A stretch of DNA of 64,000 bases, taken from Bacteroidales bacterium UBA5326. GTDB taxonomy: Bacteria > Bacteroidota > Bacteroidia > Bacteroidales > UBA932. The number at the start of each line of letters is the position of its first letter. The first letter of the stretch is position 1. Below, piece by piece: positions 22,996-32,602 of this stretch. Both the position numbers and the translations under genes were made by a program. The notes under the pieces were generated by a model. That model searched no databases. It was given only the letters and a program-made list of their open reading frames with translations, and was not told where the DNA came from. Location: contig DHQY01000007.1 of NCBI GenBank assembly GCA_002408205.1, positions 220,924 to 284,923 of the forward strand, written 5' to 3'.

Positions 22996-25383
22996 ATGAA
23001 ACAAGCGCTTTTCTTCCTCTTTCTTACGCTTCTTATAAGCAGCCACCCTGTTTTTGCCCAGCCGGCGCCACATTCAATATCCGGTAATGTATTGGACAAA
23101 GATGGCACACCCATTGAATTTGCCTCTGTGGTGCTCCAGAGGAATGGCGGCACCCCCTTTGGAACCATGACAGGTCCGGACGGGCGTTTCAACCTGAAAA
23201 ACATTCCCGAAGGAACATACTCACTACGGATCAGCTTTATCGGTTACAGGGAATTCCGTCAGGAAATTTCTGTTCCGGCCGAAACAGGCTCTGGAGGTAT
23301 TGAGATTATACTCGATGAAGATCACATTACTTTATCCGAGACCGTTATTACGGCAACGAAACAGGCAAAACGCGCTGCTGCAGAAAAAACCGTAATCAAC
23401 ACCGGACAGTCTATAGCCTCAGCTACCGGATCCGTTTTAGATGTAATAAAACTGTCTCCGGCCGTACGTATCGACTCAGATAACATCGTATCTGTCAGGG
23501 GAAATGCCAATGTACTGCTGCTCATAGACGGCGTTCCCACCACGGTAGAATCACTGGCTTCTTTTCCTGTTTCTTCAGCCAGAAATATTGAGATCATCAC
23601 TTCGCCTGGCGTACAGTACGATTCCGAGGGAACGGGCGGAATCATTAATATTGTCACACGCTCCGGCCATTCCGGTGGGTTAAGCGGGTTATTCGCAATC
23701 AACTGGGACCTGAGTACAGAATTGAACGGAACACTGGCCATGAATTATTCCGGTAAACTATGGACCATTAACGGACAATACAGCTTAGCGCACGAAGAAG
23801 ACGAAGTTACAAGCACCCTTTTCAGGCAATTTGCCGTCAGTTCCAACAGCGTTTCACAGGCACTGACCTCAACTCCAAAACACACCAATCACGCACTGGG
23901 GATAGATGCCAGCTGCAAGCTTTCAGGCACCGGAGAATTGTTTGTATCGGCAAAAGGCATTGTGCCTGAAAACCTTAATTCACAAATCATTAAATCTACA
24001 ACAATAACAGACGGAATAAGTGAATCGTTCCGACGAAGAAATGAAATAACCTTCAATCGCAAAACCATTGAGGGGTCCATACGTTATAAACAAACCATTC
24101 TGCCTGAAAAACAGACGCTTACAGCGTCCGCCAACATCTCTCAGACAAAAGGGAACAGGCCTGCATTCTATTACGAAACACCTGAAGGCAGTACAACAGA
24201 AAATATGGTCCAGCGTTCGGAAGGCGGCGGAGCTCCCTTTGCGGTGTCGGGACAACTGGACTACCGGTTAGTGCTCAGGCAGGATCAGGCACTCGAAGCA
24301 GGATTGAAATTTTCCCACAGATCCAATAATTTTAAGTACGATTCGTGGATCTTAGAAAACGAAACATGGAAACATTCCGATTACTTCAGCAGCGACCTGA
24401 AACACAGCGAAATAATTCCCGCAGCGTATATAAATTATAACCAACGTATCTCTGAAAAATATTCCTTTGAGTTCGGAGGCCGGATTGAATACAGTCTGTC
24501 GCGGCTGAACAGTATAAAAGAGCAGCTGACAGACTACACAACAAGTAAATTGTTTTTTGCTCCTTTTCTTTCATTCACCTTTATTCCCGGAAAAGAACAA
24601 TCGTTGGATTTTGCCTTCAGCCGGCGGATCACAAGACCTGCCTATCCCCAGCTTAATCCCTACGTTAACCGTATTGACCGGAACGTTTACGAAACAGGAA
24701 ACAAATACCTTAAACCCGAGACCACCAATAAAACTGACCTGGTCTACTCACTGAACACAAATCACCTGAATCTTGTGACTGCAGCCTATTTCAACTGGTC
24801 ATCCGATTATATTTGTCAGGTCTCATCTTTGTATGACAAAGACGCCCTCATTCTGACCTATATAAACGCACAACAGGAATACAAAACAGGCCTTGAGATC
24901 AACTTCCGCGCAAATGTTTTCAAATGGGCGGAATTAGGCATAGGATCCAATGTTTTCTACAATAAATACCTTGTTAAGTACCAGGGTATGGACTTGACCA
25001 ACCGGGGCTGGATGCAAACGGGCAATGCATCGCTGCATTTTTACCCTCTTAAAGGAACCTCTGTGGAAATAACCTATTATTATAACACCCGCCAGATCTA
25101 CCCGCAATTCACTGCAGATCCCGTACACTATATGGATATCGGGATCAGGCAGGTCCTGTTCAACGGCAAATGTACCGCTACCCTACTGTTCTCAGATGTA
25201 TTCAACACGCATGACTGGAACCTGCGATCAGAGAATAATGTGTATACGCTTACCAACTTCAGTAAAGGAATCACCCGTTTAATCTGGGTGGGCTTTACCT
25301 GGCGCTTTAATGCTTATAAGGGTTCTTCTAAGAAAGAGAGTTCCCGCGACGAAGACCGTTCCCTTATCAGGCTGGGGAACTGA
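22996..25383 (+). CDS. TonB-dependent receptor with N-terminal carboxypeptidase-like domain
   Basis: A 795-residue outer-membrane protein: signal peptide (~1-22), carboxypeptidase-regulatory-like domain (~25-110, ISGNVLDKDGTPIEFASVVLQ), plug (~120-220, with VLLIDGVPTTVE and GTGGIINIVTR), and a C-terminal barrel of the outer-membrane beta-barrel class found in shorter Bacteroidetes receptors. No SusD gene accompanies it, so it is probably not a glycan receptor of the SusCD type. It may import a metal complex or peptide. Its 3' end overlaps the convergent hydrogenase gene by 17 bp. Confidence 0.88.
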   Translation: MKQALFFLFLTLLISSHPVFAQPAPHSISGNVLDKDGTPIEFASVVLQRNGGTPFGTMTGPDGRFNLKNIPEGTYSLRISFIGYREFRQEISVPAETGSGGIEIILDEDHITLSETVITATKQAKRAAAEKTVINTGQSIASATGSVLDVIKLSPAVRIDSDNIVSVRGNANVLLLIDGVPTTVESLASFPVSSARNIEIITSPGVQYDSEGTGGIINIVTRSGHSGGLSGLFAINWDLSTELNGTLAMNYSGKLWTINGQYSLAHEEDEVTSTLFRQFAVSSNSVSQALTSTPKHTNHALGIDASCKLSGTGELFVSAKGIVPENLNSQIIKSTTITDGISESFRRRNEITFNRKTIEGSIRYKQTILPEKQTLTASANISQTKGNRPAFYYETPEGSTTENMVQRSEGGGAPFAVSGQLDYRLVLRQDQALEAGLKFSHRSNNFKYDSWILENETWKHSDYFSSDLKHSEIIPAAYINYNQRISEKYSFEFGGRIEYSLSRLNSIKEQLTDYTTSKLFFAPFLSFTFIPGKEQSLDFAFSRRITRPAYPQLNPYVNRIDRNVYETGNKYLKPETTNKTDLVYSLNTNHLNLVTAAYFNWSSDYICQVSSLYDKDALILTYINAQQEYKTGLEINFRANVFKWAELGIGSNVFYNKYLVKYQGMDLTNRGWMQTGNASLHFYPLKGTSVEITYYYNTRQIYPQFTADPVHYMDIGIRQVLFNGKCTATLLFSDVFNTHDWNLRSENNVYTLTNFSKGITRLIWVGFTWRFNAYKGSSKKESSRDEDRSLIRLGN

Positions 25384-26800
25384 CCATTTTAAACAGTTTG
25401 ACCGAATTGTCAATGGTTTTTTCTTTGGCTTCGCTACCGTATTTTTCCACATCCACACTATTCCGGGGACTGTGTGTGATACAGAGCGCTCCGTTAATAC
25501 ATCCGCCTTCACAGGCCATGCCTTCAAAAAAATTTTCTGTGGCCTTACCTGCTTTCAGCCGGGCAAGCTGCATCCGGCACTCAGATATACCATTCATGGC
25601 TATCGGCCTGAGGCCTTCCAATCCGGTTGAAGCCGTCAGATCGGTTATACCCTGAACTATTCCGCCCGATTTGGCGAATATCCGGCCGTAGTACGAGGCA
25701 TTATTCAATGCCAATTCTTCCAGCGAGGTGGTATCTATGCCCCTTGCGTCCACAAAGGCCTGCAGCTCTTCGAACGAGAGCACGCTGTCCACCGCACCAC
25801 CCGTTTTTTCGAGCGTGTATTCCATTTTCTTGGAAGAACAAGGGCCAATGAACACCACTTTTGCAGACGGATCTGAACGTTTAATCAAACGAGCCGTCTC
25901 TACCATGGGCGATACCGTATGGGATATATAAGTCACCAGCTCCGGAAAATTCTTCTCTACAAATTTAACATACGAAGGACAGCACGAGGTGCTCAGTATC
26001 TGCTTTTCTTTCCACTCGTTTGCCTCGTGATACAAGGTAATGTCGGCCCCAAGAGCAGCCTCCACCACGTTGTGAAAACCCAGCATCTTAATGGCTGTAG
26101 CCACCTGTGAAATTTTGCCCCAGTGACACTGGCTGACAACTGCCGGGGCGACCACCGCGTACACTTTATACCGGCTGTTTCCTTCAGATCCTTTCAGCAA
26201 TTTTATAACATCCAGAACTAACGACTTATCTACAATGGCCCCAAATGGACATTTGTATACGCAGGCACCGCACGATATGCATTTTTCATTGTCAATAACG
26301 GCTTTTTTGTCTTCGTTCATGGAAATGGCCTTGACCTTGCAACTCTGAACACAGGGTCTGTGCTGCGCAATGATGGCCCCGTAAGGGCAGGCCTGCGTGC
26401 ATTTTCCGCATTCAATGCATTTTTCCTTATCAATAACTGCTTTTTTGTCCACAATGGTAATAGCATTCCTGGGGCACACTTCCATGCAATTATGTACAAG
26501 GCATCCGCGGCAGGCCGGTGTAACATACATTCCGTCAATAGGACATTCATCACAGGCAATATCTATCACTTCAATCACATTGGGATTCCCGGCATGTCCT
26601 CCCATGGCCATTTTAACACGTTCCTGAATTATGGCTCTTTCCTTGTAAACACAGCACCTGGTAGTTGCTTTGGGTCCCGGACTGATTATGGCGGGGATTT
26701 CCATATACGCTTCTTCCAGTCCGCCTTCACAGGCTCTCCGTATTACTTCTTTGAGTACACGGTATTTTATATATTGAACATTGGTATCAAACAGTCTCAT
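25367..26800 (-). CDS. Monomeric [FeFe]-hydrogenase, catalytic (HydA2/group B-like)
   Basis: A 477-residue protein with Cys-rich ferredoxin segments (~80-190, including CIECGKCTQACP and CISCGACVYKCP) before the H-cluster domain. All H-cluster ligands are visible: TSCCPS (271-276), GPCSSKK (Cys321) and ACEGGC (Cys430, Cys434). The proton-transfer Cys273 is kept, consistent with real H2 turnover. No NADH-binding domain is present, so ferredoxin is the likely partner. It is the last gene of the rex-adhE-hydS operon. H-cluster maturases (HydE, F, G) are not in the window and must be elsewhere. Confidence 0.9.
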   Translation of the reverse strand: MRLFDTNVQYIKYRVLKEVIRRACEGGLEEAYMEIPAIISPGPKATTRCCVYKERAIIQERVKMAMGGHAGNPNVIEVIDIACDECPIDGMYVTPACRGCLVHNCMEVCPRNAITIVDKKAVIDKEKCIECGKCTQACPYGAIIAQHRPCVQSCKVKAISMNEDKKAVIDNEKCISCGACVYKCPFGAIVDKSLVLDVIKLLKGSEGNSRYKVYAVVAPAVVSQCHWGKISQVATAIKMLGFHNVVEAALGADITLYHEANEWKEKQILSTSCCPSYVKFVEKNFPELVTYISHTVSPMVETARLIKRSDPSAKVVFIGPCSSKKMEYTLEKTGGAVDSVLSFEELQAFVDARGIDTTSLEELALNNASYYGRIFAKSGGIVQGITDLTASTGLEGLRPIAMNGISECRMQLARLKAGKATENFFEGMACEGGCINGALCITHSPRNSVDVEKYGSEAKEKTIDNSVKLFKMVSSPA

Positions 26801-26809
26801 AATATGGTA

Positions 26810-27979
26810 TCAATCGTAGTTGACGTTCACGTGTTTCCCCATTTTGCGGAGATTTCCGGTCAACGTTTCAACCAGTTTAAGTTTCATGGTAATATCTATG
26901 GGTAAGCTCTGATGGGCGACATTTACGCTTTGTCCCACATAAAAATTCACATCGGTAGCTTCTTCAAACAGGATATTCGCAAGCAGCGAGGCTCCGTCTT
27001 TCCTGTTGTATGATTTGGGTGAAAGGTCTGTAACAGACAAATACTTTTCCGAAAGCATGAGCAGCCTTCTGAGGGTGAGCACTCCTTCCGTAGTCAGATC
27101 TATGCCGTCAATATGACCTATGGGCGGTACGTCTTTGTCAGGAAAATCGAAACTTGTTTTAAGCGGTTTTCCCAGCACTCTCGATACAATCTGTGAACTG
27201 GTTCCGCCGCAGACCACCTTTTTCCCTTCTCCGTCCAAAAATTGTGACACATAAAAATTATCCTGTGATTTGTCTACCGGAGGACCAATCATCAGATCTA
27301 CATTCAGCTTTTTCCGGATCTTCATGGCAGCCACTGTGGTGTCGTCACCGGGCTTATCAAGATAAAGGTCGTTGCAGGCCGCTGCCAGCAGACAGGCTAC
27401 GCACCGGGCAGACATTCCCGGCTTTATGGAACGGTCAAGGTGGGCCATGATCTGTTTACGCTCCCATCCGAAATTCAGAATCATACCTATTCCGGCATGA
27501 ATGGTGCCGTCCGACATTACAAGTACCATATCGCCGTCTTCCAAAGCAAGGGATGTTTCATATACTTTTTTTCCGCATATCTCCAGGGGTTTACGGTCAA
27601 AATCGGCACATTGTCCATTATGATAGTAGATTGCCTGCGGGTTGTCAAATTCTATGAGTGAACCTTCCCCCCTGGCATTCACCCTGATAACCGAAAAAGT
27701 GGAATAAGCCACTCCGCGTTCCTTACATACAGGCAGCGACTGAATAATAGTCTCTATACAGTCCTCCATATCTATATCGTTAGAAACCATTGTACAAAGG
27801 ATCTTTGAAGTGAGCGTTGAAAGGATGTTGGCCTTGACACCGCTGCCAAGGCCATCGGCCAGAACCAGCGTGACGAAATCCCCGCCCGAGCAACTCTCCA
27901 CTTTATCGCCGCACAGTTCTTCTCCATACTTATTCAAAGCAGTAAAGCCGTATTCCAGCGTCAGCTCATTACCTGTCAT
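26810..27979 (-). CDS. SpoIIE/PP2C-type serine phosphatase with extra C-terminal domain
   Basis: The first ~240 of 389 residues form a SpoIIE-like phosphatase domain, with the metal-binding segments CGDKVE, VLADGLGSG and MVLVMSDGTIHAG and late acidic residues (KPGDDTTVA). The remaining ~145 residues form a separate domain, containing VCGGTSSQIVSRVLG, that I do not recognise. It overlaps the hydS stop by 11 bp and precedes the hydrogenase gene by 9 bp. In similar units a phosphatase and kinase are thought to relay the HydS signal. Here it probably dephosphorylates a protein partner under HydS control, which is inference. Confidence 0.85.
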   Translation of the reverse strand: MTGNELTLEYGFTALNKYGEELCGDKVESCSGGDFVTLVLADGLGSGVKANILSTLTSKILCTMVSNDIDMEDCIETIIQSLPVCKERGVAYSTFSVIRVNARGEGSLIEFDNPQAIYYHNGQCADFDRKPLEICGKKVYETSLALEDGDMVLVMSDGTIHAGIGMILNFGWERKQIMAHLDRSIKPGMSARCVACLLAAACNDLYLDKPGDDTTVAAMKIRKKLNVDLMIGPPVDKSQDNFYVSQFLDGEGKKVVCGGTSSQIVSRVLGKPLKTSFDFPDKDVPPIGHIDGIDLTTEGVLTLRRLLMLSEKYLSVTDLSPKSYNRKDGASLLANILFEEATDVNFYVGQSVNVAHQSLPIDITMKLKLVETLTGNLRKMGKHVNVNYD

Positions 27980-29684
27980 TGATGCATTCCTCCTGTTGAA
28001 GTGTCTTTTTTAATTTCAACAAAGCCACTTTCGTTTCCGCTGTCGTCTCTCCAAGCAACGAAGCTATTTCCTGAGCCACCCTCATCTGTTTCTTTATCAC
28101 TTCATCTGTGGTCATGAGTGTCTCCATTTTCACTGCAGACAATTTATCGTCGTAATTCACTTTTCGCGTCACATCCTTCATTATTCCGAACAACATACCG
28201 TGATCGGATAAGAGGCTAATAGTCAAATCTATATAACAGCCTGTAACGGGTATAAACATCCTGGAAACCTCCACATTCCGGTTTTCGGCCAGTGCCGTCA
28301 TAAAATCGGCCGGGTTAAAGAAATCCACTGCCAGCCGTCCTATGGCACCGGTAGATTCCATGCCCAGCAACATGGCCGCTTTGGAATTGATATCCACAAT
28401 TTTCATATCCCGGTCAAGCACCACAACACCTTCCGGGTTGTTCCTTATGATCTCGTACGACATAGATTCGGCACGCTTGCGCATATACGGAATACACATT
28501 TCTATGTCGGCATACCCGTTTAAGACAGCCCATGCTTTTTCTCTGCACGTAGAATAACCACAGGCTCCGCAATTGAGTTCATCTTCGGGCTTTATTTTTC
28601 CGGTACGGGCAAGTACTTCCGTTATTTCGCGCTCGGTTACTGGCCGACTGTGGTTTCGCATTTTCTTATGCTGTTCCAGCAGAGTCACCCCTCCGGGCAA
28701 CGAATCATTCCCGGGTTTTAGCATCTTTCTTTCTTTGCTTGCATAGGCACGCACCTGAGCAGTAGCCTTTATACTGTTCCCGGCAGGCATAAGACTGCAG
28801 GGTCCGTTCACACAACCGTCACGGCAGGAATTCAGCTCCAGAAAAACACCCGAAAAGCTGTCTATATGCTCCAATACCTCGGCACACCTGTCTGTTCCGT
28901 CCACGGCCATGTATTCATATCCCTCAGGCAATGTTTCAAAGGAACGGATCACTCCGTGACTTATGGGAAAAATTTTGGCCAGGTTGGCATACGAAGCGCC
29001 CTGTTCCATCTGAATGGAGGATATCTCGCTCAGAACTATCTCTTTCTCGTCCAACAGCAACTGAAGGTCTTCGAAGGTGAGCACTCCGTCAATCAGAAGG
29101 CTTTCGGAAGCCTCGCGTTTTTTTGCGATGCAGGGCCCGATAAATACGATCTTCGCACTGGGATATTGCAGTTGTAAAATCTTGGCATGTGCCACCATGG
29201 GGGAATCTACCGGTGCCAGGTATTTTAACGCTTTGGGGTAATAAAGCTGAATCATCCGGTTTACCGACGGACAGGCCGAGGTAATAAAATTTTTAAACTG
29301 TCCCGTTTCCAACAGTTTTTTGTACTCTACAACTACCAGTTTAGCCCCAACTGCCGTTTCCTCGGCGTTACTGAAGCCCAGCTTCCCGAGGGCGATCTTC
29401 AAGGGCATAAAATCCTGAAGCCCGAAACTCGAAATAAAAGAAGGAGCCACAGACGCTATTACTTTTTCATTTCCCGCAAGCAGTGCGCGTATCTCATCCA
29501 GTTCACTGTGCACAATCTTGGCGTTCTGCGGGCAAACAGACGTACACGTACCACACAGGATACAACGGTCCTCAATGATCTGCGCCTGGTGGTTTTGTAC
29601 GTCTATCGCCTTCACCGGACAGCTCCTCAGGCACTTATAGCAGTCTTTACACCGCGCTCTCCGGAATTCAAGATATTCAGCCAT
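27969..29684 (-). CDS. hydS: Sensory [FeFe]-hydrogenase with PAS domain (HydS, group C-like)
   Basis: A 571-residue protein with two [4Fe-4S] motifs (~12-51: CKDCYKCLRSCP, CILCGTCTSVCP). The H-cluster domain (~70-300) has TSACP (135-139), GPCIAKK (Cys185) and CRDGC (Cys287, Cys291). An RnfB-like CGACGYSTC cluster motif follows (372-397), then a PAS domain (~412-515) and C-terminal helices. The Cys that carries protons in catalytic enzymes is Ala137 here, as reported for sensory-type hydrogenases. This points to H2 or redox sensing, with the signal passed through PAS to the adjacent phosphatase. It starts 2 bp after the [2Fe-2S] gene. Confidence 0.9.
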   Translation of the reverse strand: MAEYLEFRRARCKDCYKCLRSCPVKAIDVQNHQAQIIEDRCILCGTCTSVCPQNAKIVHSELDEIRALLAGNEKVIASVAPSFISSFGLQDFMPLKIALGKLGFSNAEETAVGAKLVVVEYKKLLETGQFKNFITSACPSVNRMIQLYYPKALKYLAPVDSPMVAHAKILQLQYPSAKIVFIGPCIAKKREASESLLIDGVLTFEDLQLLLDEKEIVLSEISSIQMEQGASYANLAKIFPISHGVIRSFETLPEGYEYMAVDGTDRCAEVLEHIDSFSGVFLELNSCRDGCVNGPCSLMPAGNSIKATAQVRAYASKERKMLKPGNDSLPGGVTLLEQHKKMRNHSRPVTEREITEVLARTGKIKPEDELNCGACGYSTCREKAWAVLNGYADIEMCIPYMRKRAESMSYEIIRNNPEGVVVLDRDMKIVDINSKAAMLLGMESTGAIGRLAVDFFNPADFMTALAENRNVEVSRMFIPVTGCYIDLTISLLSDHGMLFGIMKDVTRKVNYDDKLSAVKMETLMTTDEVIKKQMRVAQEIASLLGETTAETKVALLKLKKTLQQEECINDR

Positions 29685-29686
29685 GA

Positions 29687-29962
29687 TCAGATAGTCAACA
29701 AGGGTATGATTTCCTTAACAAATAAGTCTTCCACGTTATCTTTATTCACATTGTGCAGGAAAAGACCTTCCTGACCGGTTACCTCAACGGCAGGTCCGGC
29801 CTTTACGGTCACTCCTTTGGAACAGAATCCCAGACAAAAGCTGGCCTGCAGTTCTATCTGTTCTTCCACATCGTATTTTTTCAAGAGCGCTTTCATTTGG
29901 TCAATTACATCGTAAGACCCTTTTAAATGGCACGAACTGCCAACACAAACTTTAATGATCAT
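29687..29962 (-). CDS. Thioredoxin-like [2Fe-2S] ferredoxin (NuoE-like)
   Basis: I start at ATG 29962, which has GGAGAG just upstream; an ATG at 29977 would overlap adhE. The 91-residue product has the four-Cys pattern of NuoE-type [2Fe-2S] domains: CVGSSC near the N-terminus and CLGFC about 35 residues later. Small proteins of this kind shuttle electrons between hydrogenase subunits. Lying between adhE and hydS, it may deliver electrons to HydS or to the catalytic hydrogenase. Confidence 0.85.
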   Translation of the reverse strand: MIIKVCVGSSCHLKGSYDVIDQMKALLKKYDVEEQIELQASFCLGFCSKGVTVKAGPAVEVTGQEGLFLHNVNKDNVEDLFVKEIIPLLTI

Positions 29963-29966
29963 TGTT

Positions 29967-32582
29967 TTACTCTCCATAATATGCTTTTCTGTATATCTCC
30001 ATTATCTCTCCGACCAGCGGATATTTGGGGTTCGCCCCGGTGCACTGGTCGTTATGTGCATTCTCAGACAATTGCCTCAGGTTAGCCATGAACAGGTTCT
30101 CATCCACACCGTATTCCTTTATTGACAGCGGCATGTTCAGATTGCGCATCAGGTCGCGGATAGCTTCTATAAGGTTTTCTACGCTTTCTTTCGTGTCTTT
30201 TCCACCCACACCAAGGAATCGCGCCAGTTTGGCGTATTTTTCATCGGCAACAAAGAATTCATACTTCGGGAAAGCGGCGAATTTATTAGGTTTTGTGGCA
30301 TTGTATTCAATAACGTAAGGCAACAATAACGCGTTGGCCAGCCCGTGAGAAATGTGGTACTCTCCGCCCAGCTTGTGCGCCATACTGTGATTCAGGCCCA
30401 GGAAGGCATTGGTAAAGGCCATTCCCGCAATGCAGGAAGCGTTGTGCATCTTTTCCCTGGCCTTCATGTCATCGGCCCCGTTATCGTAGGCGCGCCTGAG
30501 GTAACTGAACACCATATCGCAGGCCTGAAGGGCCAGTCCGTCGGTATAATCGCTTGCCATATTGGATACATACGATTCAATAGCATGTGTAAGTACGTCC
30601 ATTCCCGTATCTGCCGTAGCTTTTTTAGGCAGCGAGAGCGTAAACTGGGGATCTATAATCGCCACATCGGGACGCAGGGCATAATCGGCCAGGGGGTACT
30701 TAATGTTCCCGCTCTTTCTGTCTGTGATCACAGAAAAAGCTGTCACCTCGCTCCCGGTACCGGATGTAGTGGGAATGGCCACAAACTGAGCCTTTGCTCC
30801 CAGCTTCGGGAATTTTACCACGCGCTTGCGGATATCCATGAATTTTTGCTTCAATCCGTCAAAAGTGGCATCGGGATGTTCATAGAACAGCCACATACCC
30901 TTGGCGGCGTCTATGGCCGATCCTCCCCCAATGGCAATGATCACGTCGGGGTTAAAATCACGCATTTCTATTACGCCGCGTTCAATGGTTTCCACATCGG
31001 GATCGGGCTCTACATTGGAGTAGATTTTGGAGTGACAATACTGATCGCGTTTGCGCAGGTAATAAAGGACTTTATCTACATAACCCAGTTTGATCATGGT
31101 CGGGTCTGTCACAATGAACGCCCTGGATATATTTTCCATTTTTTCAAGGTATTGAACCGAGTCGTATTCAAAATATATTTTCGGGGGGATCTTAAACCAT
31201 TGCATATTCACTCTTCTTTTTGCGATTTTCTTTTTGTTTATAAGATTGACCGTCGATACGTTGGCCGTAGTGCTGTTGTGTCCGTAAGAACCGCAACCTA
31301 AAGTGAGCGACGGAGTGTTTGTATTGTAGATATCACCAATCGCGCCCTGGGAAGACGGTGAATTCACAATAATTCGTCCAACCCGCATGGCCTTCCCGAA
31401 TCCAGATATAATCCGGTCATTGGTGGAGTGAATGATGGCAGAATGTCCCAGACCTCCAAAGTCCAGCATCTTTCGGCAGATATCAAATCCTTCTTTATAA
31501 TCTTCTACTACATAGTAAGCCAGTACGGGAGACAGTTTTTCCCTGGAAAGCGGGTATTCCGGGCCTACGTCCTGTAGCCTGGCTAACAATATTTTAGTAT
31601 TTTCGGGCACCTCCACGCCGGCCTGTCCGGCAATCCAAAAGGCACTCTGGCCAACCACTTTTGAATTTACAAAACCGGTCTGCGAATTGATCACAAAATC
31701 CGAGACTTTCTCAATTTCCTGCGGATTAAGGAAATAGCAGTTATTTTCTTTCATATAATCTTCAAACATCCGGCTGATAACCCTGTCTACGACCACAGCC
31801 TGCTCCGAGGCACAGATCATCCCGTTGTCAAAAGTTTTGGAAAGCATGAGGTCCGTACAGGCCCGTTTGAGATTGGCGCTCGTTTCTATGTAACAGGGAG
31901 CATTTCCCGGACCCACCCCGATAGCCGGTTTGCCGCAACTGTAGGCCGCCTTAACCATGGATGAGCCCCCGGTAGCAAGGATAAGCGACACTTTGGGATG
32001 GTTCATAAGAGCATTTGTGGCTTCAATGGACGGGTCTTCAATCCATTGAATACAGTTTTCCGGAGCTCCAGCCTTAACAGCCGCATTGAGAAGCACCTTG
32101 GCCGAGGCAAGGGATGACCGCTGTGCCGAGGGGTGAAATCCAAAGATGATGGGATTCCGTGCCTTTATGCAGATCAGCGCCTTGAACATGGTAGTAGAGG
32201 TAGGATTGGTAACCGGAGTCACCCCTGCAACAATTCCCACCGGCTCGGCCACTTCTTCATATCCTTCCAGCTCATTCTCCGATACCACTCCTACCGTCTT
32301 CTCGTTCTTTATTGAGTTCCATATATATTCCGTGGCAAAAAGATTCTTGATCACTTTATCTTCATAGATCCCCCTGCCGGTCTCCTCATAGGCCATTGCA
32401 GCCAGTTCCCTGTGATGGTCCAGCCCGGCAAGTGCCATGGCATAGACAATCCTGTCTACCTGCTCCTGATCGAAAGCGATGAATTCCTGCAATGCTTTTT
32501 CTGCTTTTTGTACCAATTGATCGATAGTATCTTCAATAGTTATTTTTTTATCGATAACAGGTTCAAGTTCTTTCGTTTTCAT
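29967..32582 (-). CDS. adhE: Bifunctional acetaldehyde-CoA/alcohol dehydrogenase AdhE
   Basis: The 871-residue enzyme has the usual AdhE layout. An acylating aldehyde dehydrogenase half (~20-440) carries Cys257 in NGMICASEQ. A linker leads to an iron-dependent alcohol dehydrogenase half (~455-870) with DTGMDVLTHAIES and GLNHSMAHKLGG, which hold the iron-binding residues. It reduces acetyl-CoA to ethanol with two NADH, recycling NAD+ in fermentation. It begins 20 bp after rex, so the NADH-sensing repressor and its classic target gene are co-transcribed. Confidence 0.97.
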   Translation of the reverse strand: MKTKELEPVIDKKITIEDTIDQLVQKAEKALQEFIAFDQEQVDRIVYAMALAGLDHHRELAAMAYEETGRGIYEDKVIKNLFATEYIWNSIKNEKTVGVVSENELEGYEEVAEPVGIVAGVTPVTNPTSTTMFKALICIKARNPIIFGFHPSAQRSSLASAKVLLNAAVKAGAPENCIQWIEDPSIEATNALMNHPKVSLILATGGSSMVKAAYSCGKPAIGVGPGNAPCYIETSANLKRACTDLMLSKTFDNGMICASEQAVVVDRVISRMFEDYMKENNCYFLNPQEIEKVSDFVINSQTGFVNSKVVGQSAFWIAGQAGVEVPENTKILLARLQDVGPEYPLSREKLSPVLAYYVVEDYKEGFDICRKMLDFGGLGHSAIIHSTNDRIISGFGKAMRVGRIIVNSPSSQGAIGDIYNTNTPSLTLGCGSYGHNSTTANVSTVNLINKKKIAKRRVNMQWFKIPPKIYFEYDSVQYLEKMENISRAFIVTDPTMIKLGYVDKVLYYLRKRDQYCHSKIYSNVEPDPDVETIERGVIEMRDFNPDVIIAIGGGSAIDAAKGMWLFYEHPDATFDGLKQKFMDIRKRVVKFPKLGAKAQFVAIPTTSGTGSEVTAFSVITDRKSGNIKYPLADYALRPDVAIIDPQFTLSLPKKATADTGMDVLTHAIESYVSNMASDYTDGLALQACDMVFSYLRRAYDNGADDMKAREKMHNASCIAGMAFTNAFLGLNHSMAHKLGGEYHISHGLANALLLPYVIEYNATKPNKFAAFPKYEFFVADEKYAKLARFLGVGGKDTKESVENLIEAIRDLMRNLNMPLSIKEYGVDENLFMANLRQLSENAHNDQCTGANPKYPLVGEIMEIYRKAYYGE

Positions 32583-32602
32583 AATAATAAAAAAATTAAG
32601 TT

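Noticed and set aside
25367..26800. Hydrogenase gene as an NADH-dependent bifurcating HydA subunit
   Set aside because: The protein lacks the extended N-terminal domain of HydABC-type subunits, and no HydB or HydC gene is adjacent; the lone NuoE-like gene is separated from it by two genes.
29687..29977. Start of the [2Fe-2S] protein at 29977
   Set aside because: That start would overlap the end of adhE, and the ATG at 29962 has GGAGAG upstream and fits the usual N-terminus MIIKVCVGSSC. It is kept only as an alternative.
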